From JAICIG01 sp035532215 (GTDB taxonomy: Bacteria; Planctomycetota; Planctomycetia; Pirellulales; JAICIG01): a stretch of 6,907 nt of DNA. Made by a program: the position numbers and the translations under genes. The stretch spans positions 1-6,907 of the forward strand of contig DATKRK010000155.1 in NCBI GenBank assembly GCA_035532215.1, given 5' to 3'. Shown here piece after piece: positions 6,120 through 6,907 of this stretch; position 1 is the first letter of the stretch, and the number at the start of each line of letters is the position of its first letter. The notes under the pieces were generated by a model, which saw nothing but the letters and a program-made list of their open reading frames with translations, searched no databases and was not told the DNA's origin.

Positions 6120-6881
6120 CTACAAGCTGTTAAGGCGCTTTAGTAAAGCGTCCCTTTTCTGTCTAAGTGTTTTTAACTGATCGCACGTTATGTTCATAAG
6201 TCTTACGCTATCTTTAATTTTATTCAGGTTATCTATAATCCTGTTTTCTATCGTCACGCCCGATTCATCGCCGGATTTGCCGGGGGTTATCTTGTATGAA
6301 TAGTTGAAATTCAAGTCACCCTCTCTGTTCGTGAATTCAGATGTGACGTGGACATCCCAACGCATCGTCTTCAATTGTTGAACATCCGAGCTTATGCGTT
6401 TCTTGCGATTGAGGATACTCGTTGCCTCGTCGCAATGAATATTCGAATAAAGTGTTATGGCGAGGTGCAGTTGATTCAGTTCATTAATCAGTTGACGGAC
6501 GTCCTCCGAACGATTGTTCGGTGGAAACAATCCGAACGGATCGACGTAGTTCGTCGCACCATTCCCCACATACCGACTCAAATTCGCATCCCCCGCCGAA
6601 AACTCCATCGGGTCTTCGCTAATCCAGCGTCCCACCGCCGGGTCGTACCAACGATGCCAGTCGCTCACCATGCCAGTGTCGGCATCAGAAATGGCGCCGG
6701 TGTAGCCTTCTAAATGATGCACGGTCGGTGCGCTCTCATAAGCCACCTGGCCAAACGAGTTGTAGACTAAGTTCAAGTTTCGCGGTTTTCGCCAGGCAAT
6801 TTCGGTCGAATTGAAATCGGCCTCCGTGCCAAAAACGGGTAAACCTGTGGTGAATTCAACTTCCCAGGCAACCCGCGGCAA
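6120..6881 (-). CDS. Rhs-family C-terminal fragment: core end plus variable tip, 253 aa
   Basis: Residues 38-118 match the end of the Rhs repeat-associated core: LVYNSFGQV, a YTG with D-x-DTG, then YDPAVGRWISEDP (79-91), AGDANL, RYVGN and a closing YVDPFGL. In full-length Rhs proteins this region closes the shell and is followed by a variable tip, often a toxin. Here the tip is residues 119-253. It is rich in Asn, Lys and Ile and mostly helical or coiled-coil-like, with no nuclease, deaminase or protease motif that I recognise. The tip DNA (6120-6527) is strikingly AT-rich. Full-length Rhs proteins usually exceed 1000 residues, so this is truncated. An in-frame TAA at 6900-6902 closes the frame, residues 1-37 do not look like Rhs, and the first possible start is a TTG without a Shine-Dalgarno sequence. 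It is therefore probably an orphan or displaced Rhs tip, or the 3' end of a frameshifted gene that continues beyond the window. Whether it is translated is uncertain. Confidence 0.75.
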   Translation of the reverse strand: MPRVAWEVEFTTGLPVFGTEADFNSTEIAWRKPRNLNLVYNSFGQVAYESAPTVHHLEGYTGAISDADTGMVSDWHRWYDPAVGRWISEDPMEFSAGDANLSRYVGNGATNYVDPFGLFPPNNRSEDVRQLINELNQLHLAITLYSNIHCDEATSILNRKKRISSDVQQLKTMRWDVHVTSEFTNREGDLNFNYSYKITPGKSGDESGVTIENRIIDNLNKIKDSVRLMNITCDQLKTLRQKRDALLKRLNSL

Positions 6882-6907
6882 GGAGGCCGAACGTGCAAGT
6901 TACTTCA

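Overview
This 6.9 kb window looks like planctomycete DNA, probably a Pirellulales-type genome. That is an inference from gene style: a large secreted protein of unknown function, a membrane-anchored leucine-rich-repeat (LRR) protein with ITDEG-type repeats and a YYDFQ motif after its N-terminal helix, and an Rhs core of the form YDPAVGRWISEDP. Base composition is very uneven. A hand count of positions 2221-2280 gives 44 G/C of 60, while 6181-6240 gives 18 of 60.

Layout: positions 1-205 are a leader containing a perfect REP-like palindrome. Positions 206-3157 (+) encode a 983-residue exported protein of unknown function, which contains a 6 x 15 bp in-frame tandem repeat and a Gly/Met-rich tract. 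Positions 3158-4050 are a convergent intergenic region. In its middle, on the minus strand, is the 3' part of a tRNA-Arg(TCT) gene (3533-3578), running from the anticodon stem to the discriminator base and followed by a good rho-independent terminator (3490-3521). The 5' half of the tRNA is absent. Beside it, on the plus strand, is a 55-codon open tail (3580-3747) that starts exactly where tRNA similarity stops. Positions 4051-6039 (-) encode a 662-residue LRR protein with one N-terminal transmembrane helix. Positions 6120-6881 (-) encode the C-terminal end of an Rhs protein: the last core segment plus an AT-rich, unrecognised 135-residue tip. An in-frame stop lies just upstream of it.

Interpretation: a tRNA 3' fragment that keeps its terminator is the usual scar left where an integrative element entered a tRNA gene. 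The polarity places ordinary chromosome on the left (the secreted-protein gene) and the element, or its remnant, on the right (tail, LRR gene, orphan Rhs tip). The two right-hand genes run in the same direction 80 bp apart and are probably co-transcribed, with the Rhs tip first. This makes the LRR protein a positional candidate for the tip's partner or immunity protein. No integrase, transposase or CRISPR array is visible, so the island model depends on the tRNA fragment and the composition shift.
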